This document shows, one piece after another, positions 31,129-47,241 of a stretch of DNA of 64,000 nucleotides. Under the pieces are notes generated by a model that did no database searches, was not told the origin of the DNA, and saw only the letters and a program-made list of their open reading frames with translations. Position numbers and translations under genes: made by a program. Position 1 is the stretch's first letter. The number at the start of each line of letters is the position of its first letter. The stretch comes from Karalla daura. Taxonomy: Eukaryota > Chordata > Actinopteri > Chaetodontiformes > Leiognathidae. The stretch spans positions 13,565,497-13,629,496 of the forward strand of contig CM055188.1 in the NCBI GenBank assembly GCA_029224185.1. Reading direction: 5' to 3'.

Positions 31129-31344
31129 GCATCCATCCATCCATCCATCCATCAAACCATCATTCATCCATCCACTTTCATCTGTCCATCCATCTATCCA
31201 TTCTCTCATTTATCTATCCGTCCAACCGTCAACCATTCCCTCCTTTATCCATCCATCCATCCATCCATCCATCCATCCATCCATCCATCCATCCATCCAT
31301 CCATCCATCCATCCATCCATCCATCCATCCATCCATCCATCCAT
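31129..31344 (+). repeat. (CATC)n microsatellite, interrupted
   Basis: Six or so CATC units (31131-31153), a degenerate middle with scattered CATC/TATC words, then about 24 perfect units (31248-31344). Confidence 0.97.
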
Positions 31345-33267
31345 TAACTCATTCATATCGTCCATGATAAATCCATGCATGCATCCATTATCTATAAATC
31401 TCTGTCTCTCTCCCTCAGAGTGATCAACAGTCCCTCTGGAGCTTACCCCAGTGCAGTCATGCTGAGATTCACCTATCTTTGGCTTCCAGGTGCAGATGAC
31501 TTCACGGCTAGATCAGGACCTCACAGACGGGAAAGCCACACTTGCGTTGCTCGCTCCGTGCAGGGCTGTTGTCAGGTCTCACTGCTCGCATTGCTTGCTG
31601 ATGTAGCTGCAGCAGTTTTAACTAATGAGTGGAGTTGGGCCCAGCGGAGCCTGTAAGTGCTCCCCAGGCCTCTGTGCTCGCATGTAATTTGTGCTGTAAA
31701 CATCTCCCCGTTGCTCTTGACCTTTAACTCTCCAGCTGGGCTGAGGAAAACACTGCCAAGCAGAGACCATCAGCCTGCCAACTGTACCCTGGCTTTTTAG
31801 AACCATTTACATCTGAAAAACGTCTCTGCTGGCTGCTGAATTGTTAAATGCTCAAGTCTCGACAGAGTTAACTGTTAAATATACTTTATGTGATTTCTTC
31901 TCAAGACTGAGACACTACAGTAATGCATTCATTATAAGACCAGTATAAGTCAATGGACTAGTATGGAATATGGACACTGAGCTTGTAGATTGATCCCACC
32001 CTCTGCCACCAGTGTACTGATGATAGTGAATGTGGCTTTCTGCAAGAAGAGAGTGATGGCGAAGACCAGAGGAGTGTTGTATGTGACCTTGGTGACAGCT
32101 GGATCAGGTCAGACCCCCTTGTCAGTTAGAATACATTTGTAGTAACAGCTGCATTTTTATCTTTATATTTTATGGTTATCATATGACCATTAAATTAACA
32201 GATAAACATGCCACTGTTGTGATATTGGTGTCACATCATAACATTATGGTACATATTTGCATTGAAATGTACAGGCTGAGGATCCTGGCCCTAGCTAAGG
32301 AAGACAGGCTCCTTTTAACGTCAATTTATAAGAGTGACATGCAAAAGTGTGCTCACATAGGTCTGGAACTCACATAAGGAGTTTGTTACCAACAAGCAGC
32401 AGTTCAGCTACAATGGGGCCATATTGATCATCTGGTTTCAATTATGAGGCCTTTTCTATTCTAAAGTTGTTTGACCACCTGCAGGGACTGCATCAATTCT
32501 TCTGCATCCATGGGCATCTATTTGCATTAGGTTATAGATTTAATACAGCAAGCAATACCCATAACATGGAAAGCCACTAAAGCACACCACTACTTTTATA
32601 TCTGTTGCGGTAATTTCTTTTTCTGAAATGTTATATCTTGGAATATCTAGGCATGGTGACAAGAGGCTTTTACTTTACTTTACTGCTGTGGAGTGTGACC
32701 AGCTGGTCCAGCACCAGTTTGGATAATGGGGAAAAAACGCTGACGATCTTGAGTGTTTCAGCCCAATGAGTAGCATGTGGCTGCTGCTGAAGGCAGGAGG
32801 TTTCATGTAATAGAAAATATGCCCAGATGTCAACCCACTAACTTTAAACTGTATTTATACTGAGTCTGCAGCAGGTATGTTTCTTACCATGCTAAGTGTT
32901 GTTCATTAGCACTAATCACTAGTCCAACAAGGGCAGATGACAGTGTGATCAGCTCTCAAGTATTTGGTCAAAAACCAAAGCGTTGAAAACAAAAACATTA
33001 GGCCTCATATAGGAGCCATAAATTAAAGACTAACAGTAAAATCTGAAATTAGACTTCATGCTGTAATGAACCAGATACTGATGCCCCTTCTGTGTTTAAA
33101 GATGCACTCAGCTACATCATGTTAACTACTTCCCATGCATTCTAACTCACTTCTCCTGTCATCTGTGGACACTGATGTTATAGTTATTACATTGTATTTT
33201 TTCTGTATCCTTTAGTCATTTACTTGACAAGTCCTTATTATGTTGTCTCTGAAGCAAGCTCGATCAC
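31345..33267. other. Noncoding stretch, nothing assigned
   Basis: Unique-looking DNA, somewhat GC-richer to 31800, then AT-rich. No domain in the short open frames. Confidence 0.45.
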
Positions 33268-33292
33268 AAAATAAATAAATAAATAAATAAAT
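33268..33292 (+). repeat. (AAAT)n microsatellite
   Basis: Six AAAT units. Confidence 0.95.
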
Positions 33293-33439
33293 CTGGATAA
33301 ATAACATTCTTCTGCTTCTGATTCACACCACAATACTACTTCTCCTGATGTTTGCTCCCCATCTGTGTCCACTTCTCGGTCATCAAGAAACCTGGAGTAG
33401 AAAACCTCTGAACCCATTTCCTTTGTTTTCATCTACAGC

Positions 33440-33820
33440 ATCTATTCTACAGGATATGTCAGTTTCCTCCTCCAACCCCCCATCCCATCTTCTCTTTCCT
33501 CCTCTTCTTTCATCTGTCCCTCTCAAAATAACTCTACTTCTCCATGTTCCTCCTCTCTTCTCCTTTCTCTCCTTCCTCCTCCTCCTCTCCTCCTTTTCCT
33601 CCTACACTCCTCTCCTTCAGTTGTCTCATTCTGCTTCCTCCTGGCTCAGCCGCTCTGATCCTGAACCCATTGGGGGGATAGCACAACCTTTGATATCCAC
33701 TTCTCTTGGTTTGACACAACTCCTCAGGGGAATTAGCATAGACAGAACGAGTGAGATGAAGAAGGAGAAGAGGAGATGGAGGAGAAGGAGAAAGACAAGG
33801 ACAGACACAGGGATCTCACT
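33440..33820. repeat. Pyrimidine block followed by purine block
   Basis: A C/T-rich stretch (33460-33640, with TCCTCCTCCTCTCCTCC) is followed by a G/A-rich stretch (33750-33805, with GGAGAAGAGGAGATGGAGGA). They are roughly complementary and could pair. A 160-codon frame across them is low-complexity. Confidence 0.6.
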
Positions 33821-34029
33821 GATACTTTAAATGCTTTATTTAAAAAAACAGATCATTTATTCTCTGTGCCAATGAAGCTGAGGAAGTGGAGCAGCATTGT
33901 GACACACAGGTCACAGCTTGTGAGATCCACAACCATTACAACCATTTTCATCATCAGTTTGTTCATCGGTTTCCTGTATTTTTGCAAAAAACAAATGCAC
34001 AAAACAAGCACACTTTCTCTTCCCAAAGT

Positions 34030-34312
34030 ATTATTTTACACAGATGATAACTTAGGATATGATGCTCAGGTGGCATTTCAATTCTTGTCATACTCTGTTT
34101 TTACTTGTTTTATTATTAATTTTTTATTTTGTAGTGATTTAATTCTTTTGTATTTTATCTTTTACTGCTATTGTCTTTGATTTAATGTAAATTTATCATT
34201 TATTTATCATTCCTTATCCTTTTATGTAAGCCCAGCTTGCTTAATGTTGCTGTAACCATCTTAATTCCCCCCCGCAGCGGATTTGTGGAAATACCACATC
34301 TTATCTTATCTC
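34030..34312 (+). mobile_element. LINE 3'-end fragment with ATCTT terminal repeats
   Basis: A T-rich stretch with a GCTGTAACCATCTTAATTCC segment, CGGATTTGTGGAAATACC and ATCTTATCTTATCTCC. It matches the layout of fish L2/Rex-type 3' ends (TGTAATTTCCC...GGGAT...AATAAA...short repeats). The 5' boundary is a guess. Confidence 0.45.
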
Positions 34313-34785
34313 CTGGTCTTAGAGTCATCACTGTGCTTTTCCTTTTTTTCCCATCATCGCAAAACTATAACATGCTCTTCTATTTTACAGTTTGATGAGA
34401 CACAGTACACTATTCAAGTACTTTGTTTCTGTGCACGGCCATCCACTTTGTGGAAGTCTTTGGTCAGAAGGCATTGAGATGATCTCCAGTCAGCAAAGAT
34501 GAAAACCGAAGCAAAAAAGCTCTGACATCACAACTGTGCTGCACGTTCAACAGCAGACTAAAGCTTGCTTAATCCTCTCTTTCAGTGCCTCCTGTTTATT
34601 TATTATTGTGCTGACCTGCAGGGACTGCAACAAGTTGGAACATCACCCTTCTTGTTTCATATGTAAAATTAGCTGCTTTGTTGTCTATTCGAACAAAGAC
34701 CAATGAATCATAAAACTGACATTGAATTGGACTAGCATATAATGCTGCTTTAACAGCACAGTACATCTGAAGGGTGGATGCCACA

Positions 34786-34812
34786 TCACACTCACACACA
34801 CTCACACACACA

Positions 34813-34848
<36 letters not shown>
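34786..34848 (+). repeat. (CA)n microsatellite
   Basis: About 30 CA units interrupted by CT and TA. Confidence 0.95.
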
Positions 34849-34851
<3 letters not shown>

Positions 34852-35952
34852 TGGGTGTGCTGAATAACAGCCAAGTGAAGCATCAGCCACTGCTTTTAGG
34901 GTGAAGATGAGCAGAAATTAGCAGCAGGCACAGCGAGGGCTCCCTGCTCTGCTCACTGAACAAACAGCCATGGATGAATTACAAACAGGACACGTCTGAA
35001 AAGGTCGCTGTTACCTGATAACACAATTAGCGTGATGACGCAAACGAGCAAAACTGACCTCGCTGTCAATGTCAGAACACTCATACCCTTGACACAAAGA
35101 GAAAACACGGGAAACACTGAGCCAACACCTGCGTAGGCCAAAATATCACTGAGGGGGAGAACAGGGATTAAGAAGAGCAAGGCAAGATGGGGCATATTCC
35201 TTTTCTATGGTAAACCAGATGTACTATTGTTGCAATCCTTTCCAGTGCTTTGACAGGACAAACACACCTGGACACACTATTTTCTTTGAACAACATGGGG
35301 AAATGACTTCTATAAAGACTTCCTGTCACATGACAGTGCAAACTGAGGCTGTGGGCTGCAGGAGTGAGAGGTAATGAAAAACTCAGATTAAAGACAATCC
35401 TCAAAAACATTAAGATGAATGTAGGAGCCATTTTTAAAACTTATCTACAACTAAATCAAAACTGCCTTTTATCACAAACACCAGTTGTTTTTTTAGATTA
35501 TTCTATAAATAAATTCTCGCTCAAGACATAAAAAGCTTTATAACCTGTTTGTGCTGTTGTTACAAGTTCAGTGTGACTACAGCCATTAACTGCTGACATC
35601 AGTATGCTAACATTCAGACTGTAACAGTGCTAATGTTGTTCGATTGTCTCATGTTTAACGATTGCTTCCTGGACAAGCAGCAATGAACCACAAAGTCACA
35701 TCTTGTTTTAAAAATGTTTAATGCAGGGTAAAGACAGAGAAGCTGAAGTTAGATTGACTCCTCAGTAAACCTCTGGGCTGAGGCGTTCAGTGCTTTGTTC
35801 TTGAAGAAACTTAATTCTTATCAGACAAGAGCATTAACATGTTTCTGCTGTTGTGAGCAAACATTCGCTTAATCCTTCACATACCTCACGGGACAAGAGC
35901 GGAAATAAATAGCAGCACACTAGCACAGAGTTTGCAGGGAGAAATCTAAGGT

Positions 35953-35992
35953 CACACGCACACACACACATACACACACACACACACAGACA
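35953..35992 (+). repeat. (CA)n microsatellite
   Basis: Imperfect CA run with GC and TA interruptions, about 115 bp left of the larger array at 36.1 kb. Confidence 0.9.
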
Positions 35993-36103
35993 CGTATGCA
36001 TGTGTATGAACAAAAACAAGTTAATAGGTCTTGACTGGTTAATACAACAAAAACATTCAATGTCACACAGACGTTTGTGCCTGACATAGACATAGATAGA
36101 TGT

Positions 36104-36105
<2 letters not shown>

Positions 36106-36170
<65 letters not shown>
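36106..36170 (+). repeat. (CA)n microsatellite
   Basis: About 32 perfect CA units. A (GT)n block of similar size follows 220 bp to the right, so the two form an inverted pair. Confidence 0.97.
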
Positions 36171-36171
<1 letters not shown>

Positions 36172-36385
36172 GACTTGCTGTAGCTGGCAGAGCAATGTGT
36201 TGCTTGGCATTCTGCAAATGTCAGAGGATGGTGTTCACAAACACACCCCGGCACCTGGGAGATTACATTTTATCAACATACAAATGAGCACTGCTTCATA
36301 CGACACTGGGCACAGTGACAGAATACTAACCATGGCTCAGATGATAGGAAAATGGCTGTGACATTGAATTGTTGCGCCCCTGGTC

Positions 36386-36390
<5 letters not shown>

Positions 36391-36464
<74 letters not shown>
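36391..36464 (+). repeat. (GT)n microsatellite
   Basis: Two GT runs (15 and about 20 units) separated by CCAT. Confidence 0.97.
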
Positions 36465-36466
<2 letters not shown>

Positions 36467-37702
36467 AGGCAGCAAAGCTGTGATGTGGGTGTTTGTAGCC
36501 TGCAGTGTCAGTGTAGCTGCATATGAAAGAAGAATAATCGGGCAGGGAGACGTTGATGCTGTTTGCTTTCTCCAGAGTCTAGAGATGTCTCATCCAGCTC
36601 AAGTGGTAGCAGGATATGCATCCATAAGCTCATCTCAACACAGTGATATACAGTTGTACAACAATCACCTGTCTTTGACCAATAGAACCAGTTGTAACCA
36701 ACACCTTTCACCACTGATAACATGTCCCACTCCAGCAGTTTCCAGTTTATTTTATGAGTAAAGGATGGCTCCACAATGGATATTTGTATCCACAACTGCA
36801 CCCTGATGGAAAGATGGGGTGAGGTGTCACCAGGTCTGTGGTATAAAATAATTTTAAAAAAGGCTGTCTGATAAAATCCATTAGATTTTTGCAGGAACCT
36901 TTTTTGAGACCCTCTTATGTAATTAAATATATTTCTGAGTCACATATAAAGGTGATTCATGAAATCCTTGTTTTGCTTGGAATTTTGCCCTAGACAGACA
37001 GTGCCTGTGCTCCTTCTAGTTTTCCTGGTCCTATCATCCCACCTGAGATTTATGAATGGTTTAAGTTCAGTTTTATGTTATTTCAATTTGCAAACAGGAC
37101 AACAAAAGGAAAAAAAAAACAATAACTTTTTTTTCTCTTCATCAGGCATACTACAACACCTCACCGCACCTGCTCCTAAGAAAGTTGTTTGTTAGAAAAA
37201 AAAACAGTGTACCAAAAAACCTGTTTTTTGTCAACAATATAGCATTAACAGACAGTGACATCAGCTCTTTATAGCTCAGTCAAGAGCTACCCCAGACCTG
37301 ACCGTAGAGAAGAACTAGCAGACTACAAACATCAACAACATGGATGTGCGATGCTGAGAACTTTACTAGTCAAGCAAAAGTAAAATTCAGTTACTTTAAT
37401 AATTTAATAACAGTTATGAAAACCTGGAGATGTAGGCAGCCCCTGCAGCCAAGGAGCAGCTGGTGCCTTGCTCAAGGAATGAAGGGACATTCAGCTATGT
37501 TTCCTGCAGGTATCAGCCTTCAGATAATTTTCAAGGCCTGGATTGTCGAGACCGTATTTGACAGTTAACCTCAAATTCAACATGTTGTTGCTGAACAACT
37601 GGTTGGATATTGTAGCTTTGATACAAAACATACATACAACATACATACAAAGCATACAGAAAAACAAAATACAGGACACAAGTTCAATGCACAGCATTTT
37701 AT

Positions 37703-37905
37703 TCCAGGTTTGACACCTGAGACCTTTCTATGTAGAGTTTACATGGTGTGTGTGGGTCTTCTTGGGGAACACCATTTTAACCCCACAGTCCAAAAACATG
37801 CATTTGTAGGTCACTTGGAGACTCTAAATTGCCCCTTACAGAAGGTGTGAGTCTGAGTGTGACTGGTGTGTGTATGTCCTATGATGGACTTGAGATCAGT
37901 CCAGG
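37703..37905 (+). mobile_element. V-SINE-type SINE fragment
   Basis: The plus strand has CCTTTCTATGTAGAGTTTAC, then a decayed GGGTTTTCTTGGGG block, CCCACAGTCCAAAAACATGC and GAGACTCTAAATTGCCCC, ending in GTCCTATGATGGACTTGAGA. This is the same core and tail order as the copy near 28.2 kb but in the opposite orientation. Confidence 0.7.
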
Positions 37906-38287
37906 AAACTGTTCTGGGGGAAAAGAAAAAAAAGAAAGTTCTGGAAACTATTTTAATATTTATTCTAAATGTTCTTGTTTCTGTTTTTCAATACATATCC
38001 AGACATGGAAACTACTAAAATAAAATTCCATAGGAATTGTACATGAGGCCTGTGAAAAAAAATCTGGAGAAACACATGCTGCTGTCCAGATGTCTTCTTC
38101 AAACAAATTTATTTCCAAGGGCAGCATGTTCCAACAGCGTTGCAACACGTGCGCAGATGCTCGACCAGCCTGCCTGATGCCCCGACCTGCCCGTCATTGA
38201 AAAAGTGTCATGAACACAGCTACTGTGCGACTGATCAAGACGTGCAGTCCTCAGGGTGAGAGGAAAGGTAGTGCAGACACAAACCTG

Positions 38288-42369
<4,082 letters not shown>

Positions 42370-42720
42370 AATTGACAACCTTCTCCAATGGGATTAGCAT
42401 TTTACTGATTTTAGTTTGACAGATGAAGACCATGTCATATTACTTAAATCCACCCCCGCTTGTCTCAATCAAACCAAAAATCAATCCTCAATTAATCACC
42501 CCCATTGCTATGATCCATTTATCCGTTTACCCAACTGCCAGCCTCTTGGGAATACATTCATCATTGCTTTCCCTCCCTCCAAATTAAACTCTGTCATCAA
42601 CTATTACAGAGGTGCAACAGAGCTGGCAAAGTGTTTACATCCAATCAATATTCTGAGCAATCAATGCAAATTATCAGTATGCAACGTGTGCAAATGGAGA
42701 TGGAGCTGAGAACGATTTCA
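42370..42720. promoter_or_regulatory. Candidate conserved noncoding element downstream of dag1
   Basis: Unique DNA with CTCAATTAATCACCCCC, CCAATCAATATTCTGAGC and AATGCAAAT (octamer-like). The 97-codon frame across it has no recognisable domain and is taken as chance. Confidence 0.3.
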
Positions 42721-43039
42721 CAGCAGAGCTTTTAAATGGCCAGCGGTTTCAAACTCAATTGTCTGACTCGTCATTCAAGAGCAGAATAATGTTAGTACAA
42801 AGAGGGACACCGGTGTAGTTGTACTGGGGAGATCAAGAGCCCAGCATTATTGTCAGGCAGCAAGGAGCTGTCTGGGGAGGGGAAACCTCTGGAGGACTTC
42901 AGACAGATTGATTTATCAATTCAAGGCAAAGTTGAGAAGCAGAAAAGTGACAAGGATCAAAATCCTCATCCATAAACAGCAGTCATGGTCAGAGCATCAA
43001 ATACAACCACACGAGACAGTTTCTAGAGGCGGGCAAAAT

Positions 43040-45054
43040 CCCACGAGCAAGTTAAATGAGATACATGAATGAAGAGGGTGAAAGTTTTTTATTATAGTAC
43101 CAGTTGGTTTTATTATGACAATGCACACTTGAAAAGCAAAAAAGCCTGCAAAAACCAACAGTATTATGACAACTGGAGTCACTCGCTTCAGCCTGCATCG
43201 ACCAGTCACCGAAATAACGGCGCCTTACATTATTATTGCAAAGGGTTACGTTCAAGTGAAACTTATTAGCAAACATAAGGACATAAAAATAAAATTTGTG
43301 ATTACATAAAATATCAGTCATTCCATCTTTGTATAGTGGGAGATACACTTCGATATGCAAACACACACAATAAAATAAAATACTTGAAATATGTGACCCA
43401 TGACAAAAATAAAAAGTGTACACACGAATCAGAATTGAACTTCTAGGCTAAGATTTTACAAATCACAGAAGACTAATCATTAATCATATTTTCTTTTAAT
43501 AATCAAACAGTTTTGAGGCTGTATCAAAAACTTTGTAAAAAAAAAAAATTATAGGAGATTTTTATTGACAATTTCTCTGTGAACTATTTGACTGGAAATT
43601 CAAGGTTTGCTTCCCTCTAAATTTCTGCCTCAGTGTTGAACACGTTCTGTGAATCTGTACAATCTTACATGACAGAGTCTCCATGGCACACGTTTCTCCC
43701 CTGACTGGAGAGCAGAACTGCCTCATTGCATAAAAAAATAATCATTCCTGTCCAAAATAAATCGAAGGGGTCTTTTTCATGTTCGTTGTGTACATACGGG
43801 AGATTCTGTATGACAGTAAAAAAGGGCTGAAATTTGACTTCTACTGTAGTATTTCAATTGCTTGATTTGAAATCTGCATAAAACTATATATTTCACATCC
43901 AAATCCACATTTACAAGCTCAGATAATCTTTGTCATAATAAAAAACAGTAGTTTGTTTTTCCTCACATTCACCTCATCGCAGCCAGTGTCTTTTCTTGCT
44001 TACACCTAATTGAGCCTGCTCGATCAGCTGACGGGACGGCAGCGTTGGACAGGAAGGAGCCGTCTTTGACTAACGGACCATGATTTTGACACTTTATTGT
44101 CAGCACAGGAATGCAGAGCTCCTGCAGGTTATTCTAGCTAGGCAGTGCCTTTCTTCCCGCTCTCTTCCACCACCGCAAAAAAAAAAAAAAACGAAAAACC
44201 ACAATGAATGAGAATATCCTCCAGATATACACTGAACTTTAAAACCAATGAAACAGACAAATTATTTATTATTCATCTCTATATCTTTTTAGGCTACCTT
44301 GTTATTCTCATCTCAACTAGACATTGTGAATAAGGATAGAAACAGACAACTAGTGTTAAAAGGCAAACCGTATTGAATCTGAATAAAACACACCCACTCA
44401 TTCACACACGCAACTCCCATTCTCCTTTGTTGTCTGCAGGGGTGATCTGAGATCCTTGCGATCGCTTGCTTTCAGATTCAGAGAATCTCACTCATTAAAA
44501 AACACGAGTTGTTGCCTGCAGTGGTCTGATGACAGTTCACTGTTTCCTCGTATTATTTAAAAGCAAGACAAAACAAAAAAGAGTTGTTAGGCAAACGGTT
44601 CAGTCCAAAAAAAAAAACAAAAAAACAAAAAGAGAGATAACATTGGGATCATGAGAAAAAACAAAATAAAACCAGAAGATTTAATCAACAGAGGAACAAA
44701 AATGAGATACTGGGAAGGGAAAACATGTCTTCAAATTGTTGCTTCTGACCAACTGGTCGATTCAGAAGCCAGTGTGACGAAAATTTGTTTGTCTTAGGCC
44801 ACTGTAGTAGCTGGGCTACTGCTAAAACAGTAGTCCCTCCCAGCGGTTTCAACCAATCATCTGTCTACTGTAAGACCCCACCCAACTCAGAACTCCCCCA
44901 CCCAACCCTAAGTCCCCTGTAGCTGTTTTGTACTTTAGCACCTCTCGACATCTCTCCCTGTAATTGTCCGGACAGACAAACGCCAGAATGGAAACCGTCA
45001 CAGTTCCTCAGGCATCCTCACCCTCCCACCTACGAGGGGAGGGGTAAATAAGTC
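43040..45054 (-). other. dag1: Probable dag1 3' untranslated region
   Basis: Downstream of the TAA stop the minus strand runs about 2 kb without microsatellites or recognisable transposons, which fits a long 3' UTR. Minus-strand AATAAA hexamers lie at 44265-44270, 44093-44098, 43561-43566, 43109-43114 and 43088-43093. Which is used cannot be decided. Several A-runs on the plus strand (for example 44176-44191 and 44608-44634) would be U-rich tracts in the mRNA. The left boundary given is the most distal hexamer, not a proven end. Confidence 0.45.
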
Positions 45055-46881
45055 TTAGGGTGGCACGTAGGGAGGTGGAGATCTGTAGGGGGTCATGTTC
45101 TTGGGACGGGAGCCCTTGCCCTCCATTGGAGTGGTGAAGGGAGGCGGTGGCTGGTATGGAGGGGCATTAGGGTCCTCGTCTCGCAGAGCAGTGTACTCCC
45201 CGAGGAGCTCCTGGTTGAGGGGTGTGGTCTCTGGCGTGGCCATGTTGGGGTACTCTGGGGGTGGAAGTGGGGGCTTCTCTTCTTGTAGGATCAAGGGCAT
45301 ACTGGAAGATGGAGGAGGCTTAGAGTCATCGAGCTCATCAGCAAAGATAATAGGCACACCTTTTTTGATGAAGGTGGCCTGGTCCTCGATGGTAAGCTTG
45401 CCCTTTCGTTTCTTCCTGTAGCAGATCATTGCAATGATGCCTGCTATCAACAGGATTGCTGCCACAACCACTGCGGGAATGACTGTGTGGAGGTACACGT
45501 CATCAGTGCTCTGGCGGCCACTTCCCACAGCTGGAGAGAGTGTGGGGGGTTGCGGGATTTCGATCTCTTCTGGTGGGATGAAGGAGTATGTTCTGCAGCT
45601 TGCCCTCCCCTTGACCATGACATCCAGTGGTCTAAATTCAGGTTCCATGGAGTACCTGAAGGTCTGTGAAGGCTTCCCATCAGCACTGGCAAGCATCCTG
45701 CTCATGGCTGTCAGTTGTTCCTTTGGACATGGATGTTGTGGAAGGCTGGTGTTGGTCCATTCCACCACAATGGACCCTTTGCTGATATTTCTCAGACTGA
45801 CTGTGCTGCTGTTGCGGTCTCCTAGAACATATGCCAGTTTCTTGACCAGGAGAATCTTCTTGTGGATGTCATTTGTTATGGACCTAGGCTCACCATCAAA
45901 TCGGGCTGTGAAGACCACAGGGGTTTTGTCATTGGTAGGCCAGCGGTTCACACGAACCTCAAAGGCATCAATTGCATACAGGCCACCTTTGTCAGTTGCC
46001 TGCATAAAGTATTCATGTTTCCCCACATGCGCAACATCAGGAAGGCCGTAGAGAAGTTGACTTGTGGTGTTGAACTGGATCCAGGAGCCCTCTCCAACCA
46101 CTTCATTGTGGTTCTGTCTCAGAGTTAGACGCAGCTTGTCTGTTGTACCATCTTCCTTATCGAAGAATGTATCAGATCGAATCTTAACCTCAAAATAGGT
46201 GCCCACCAATGCATTGACTTGGTCAATTGGGTTGTGCAATTCAGGCTTAGTATTGTATGGATCGGGGATGATGCCAGGTGATGGTGTGGTGCGCCTGGGT
46301 GGCTTGGCTGTAGAGGTCTTTGGCTCTCTGGTCACTGGTGTAGTTTTGGGTCTCTTAGGTTTCTTAGTGGGTCTTCTGGTAGGCGTGGATGGTGTGGCAG
46401 TGGCCTCCACATAAGTGGGTCTAGTCACAGTTGGCTGGATAGGGAGTGTACTCGAGGTCTCCAATACTCTTGTTGGTTGAGGGGGACCCAGCGTTGGAGT
46501 GTGGGCAATGGGGTCACGTACTCTGATTGTAGGCTTGCCTGGTAGTGGAACTGGGCCTCTTACTGGTGGGGCAGAGCTCTCGGTTGGTGCGGCAATCGAG
46601 GGGGAGGAGAGGGTGGGGATGATTCTTACTGGAGGCTCCACCACAGTTGTTGGAGGAAGCACTGCCAGCACAGGTGTTGGAGTGTTATTCAATTGGCGCC
46701 TCACCCGCTTGGGGACATGTGGTTTCTTGTTGGCAATGTGCCACCCTACCACAGGGTAGCCCAGCTTGGCAGACATGGTGCCTTCCTTTGCAGGACCCTG
46801 GACACTGTTGATGTTTGGGACAGTGCTCTGCTCCAGAGAACAGCCAAGCTTCCAGGACAACAGAGCTCCATTCTCTACCAC
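45055..46881 (-). CDS. dag1: Dystroglycan, terminal coding exon (rest of alpha, all of beta-dystroglycan)
   Basis: Encodes residues 296-903 and a TAA stop. It starts [14 protein letters not shown] after acceptor TGTCTTTCCAG. Dystroglycan links laminin and other matrix proteins outside the cell to dystrophin/utrophin inside it. In order: Cys309; furin site RVRR (354-357); a Pro/Thr-rich mucin-like region (about 358-500) with TPT motifs at 362-364 and 423-425, matching human 317-319 and 379-381 that carry matriglycan; a cadherin-like domain (about 507-610); and a SEA-like domain with the alpha/beta autocleavage site G664|S665 inside [12 protein letters not shown]-glycan sequons lie at 566, 652, 660 and 672, and Cys680/Cys724 match the beta-subunit disulfide. 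One membrane helix (about 758-781) is followed by RKKRKGK. The Pro-rich tail has PPEY (836-839) and the C-terminal PPPY (897-900) for the WW/EF/ZZ region of dystrophin. No broken or missing key residue was seen. Some teleosts carry two dystroglycan genes; which paralogue this is cannot be told. Confidence 0.97.
   Translation of the reverse strand: MVENGALLSWKLGCSLEQSTVPNINSVQGPAKEGTMSAKLGYPVVGWHIANKKPHVPKRVRRQLNNTPTPVLAVLPPTTVVEPPVRIIPTLSSPSIAAPTESSAPPVRGPVPLPGKPTIRVRDPIAHTPTLGPPQPTRVLETSSTLPIQPTVTRPTYVEATATPSTPTRRPTKKPKRPKTTPVTREPKTSTAKPPRRTTPSPGIIPDPYNTKPELHNPIDQVNALVGTYFEVKIRSDTFFDKEDGTTDKLRLTLRQNHNEVVGEGSWIQFNTTSQLLYGLPDVAHVGKHEYFMQATDKGGLYAIDAFEVRVNRWPTNDKTPVVFTARFDGEPRSITNDIHKKILLVKKLAYVLGDRNSSTVSLRNISKGSIVVEWTNTSLPQHPCPKEQLTAMSRMLASADGKPSQTFRYSMEPEFRPLDVMVKGRASCRTYSFIPPEEIEIPQPPTLSPAVGSGRQSTDDVYLHTVIPAVVVAAILLIAGIIAMICYRKKRKGKLTIEDQATFIKKGVPIIFADELDDSKPPPSSSMPLILQEEKPPLPPPEYPNMATPETTPLNQELLGEYTALRDEDPNAPPYQPPPPFTTPMEGKGSRPKNMTPYRSPPPYVPP
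45772..45777 (-). other. dag1: Codons of the alpha/beta-dystroglycan autocleavage site (Gly664-Ser665)
   Basis: GGG TCC in the context [11 protein letters not shown] within the SEA-like domain. In the family the precursor is split between this Gly and Ser into alpha and beta subunits that stay non-covalently attached. The site and flanking sequons (652, 660, 672) are intact. Confidence 0.9.
46696..46707 (-). other. dag1: Codons of the furin site RVRR
   Basis: Encodes residues 354-357, directly before QLNNTPTP. By homology, furin removes the alpha-dystroglycan N-terminal domain here and leaves the TPT matriglycan acceptor five residues into the mature mucin-like region. Confidence 0.9.
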
Positions 46882-47241
46882 CTGGAAAGACAGTAATACG
46901 TTCATGTGATTACAACAAATTCTTTTGATGGTAAGGAGTTAAAATACATACCACTGAAAATTCTACACGACTAGGGCTGCAATTTCTGTTGGTTTACTCA
47001 CTGTAAGTACATCTAGTGTCATAGATAGTCGTACCTATGATACTTCTGCAAGTACTTTCATTTCATTCACAAACTTTCATTGAAAATATGATAATCAGAC
47101 TCTTGTGAGACAGTCTGATTACCATATTCTCCAATTCTAATTCTATCAAAATACAATGACTACACTTTGTATGCTAAACATGCAACTTATTTTCTAAATA
47201 CAAATTTGTACTCCCAAAGATTGCTTGATTCAATTACACAC
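46882..47241 (-). other. dag1: dag1 mini-intron (intron 2)
   Basis: A 360-bp intron with GT at 47241 and AG at 46882, between codons for NAKK and VVEN. Removing it joins the frames exactly and restores the NAKKVVENG continuity seen in other dystroglycans. The donor GTGTGT is weak-looking, while the acceptor has a good pyrimidine tract. The unspliced frame hits a stop three codons after the donor. The interior is AT-rich and no other feature is visible. Confidence 0.9.

Larger units (their letters stand above)
34313..36105. other. Noncoding stretch with CA repeats
   Basis: Besides the CA blocks at 34.8 and 35.95 kb, nothing recognised. Confidence 0.45.

Noticed and set aside
33348..33830. 160-codon open frame on plus
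   Set aside because: It runs through C/T-rich then G/A-rich low-complexity DNA. The Ser/Leu/Pro and Lys/Arg/Glu output has no domain or splice support.
45434..46051. 205-codon open frame on plus, antisense to dag1 exon 3
   Set aside because: It lies wholly over a strongly conserved coding exon on the other strand, has no domain, and is explained by codon composition of the sense strand.
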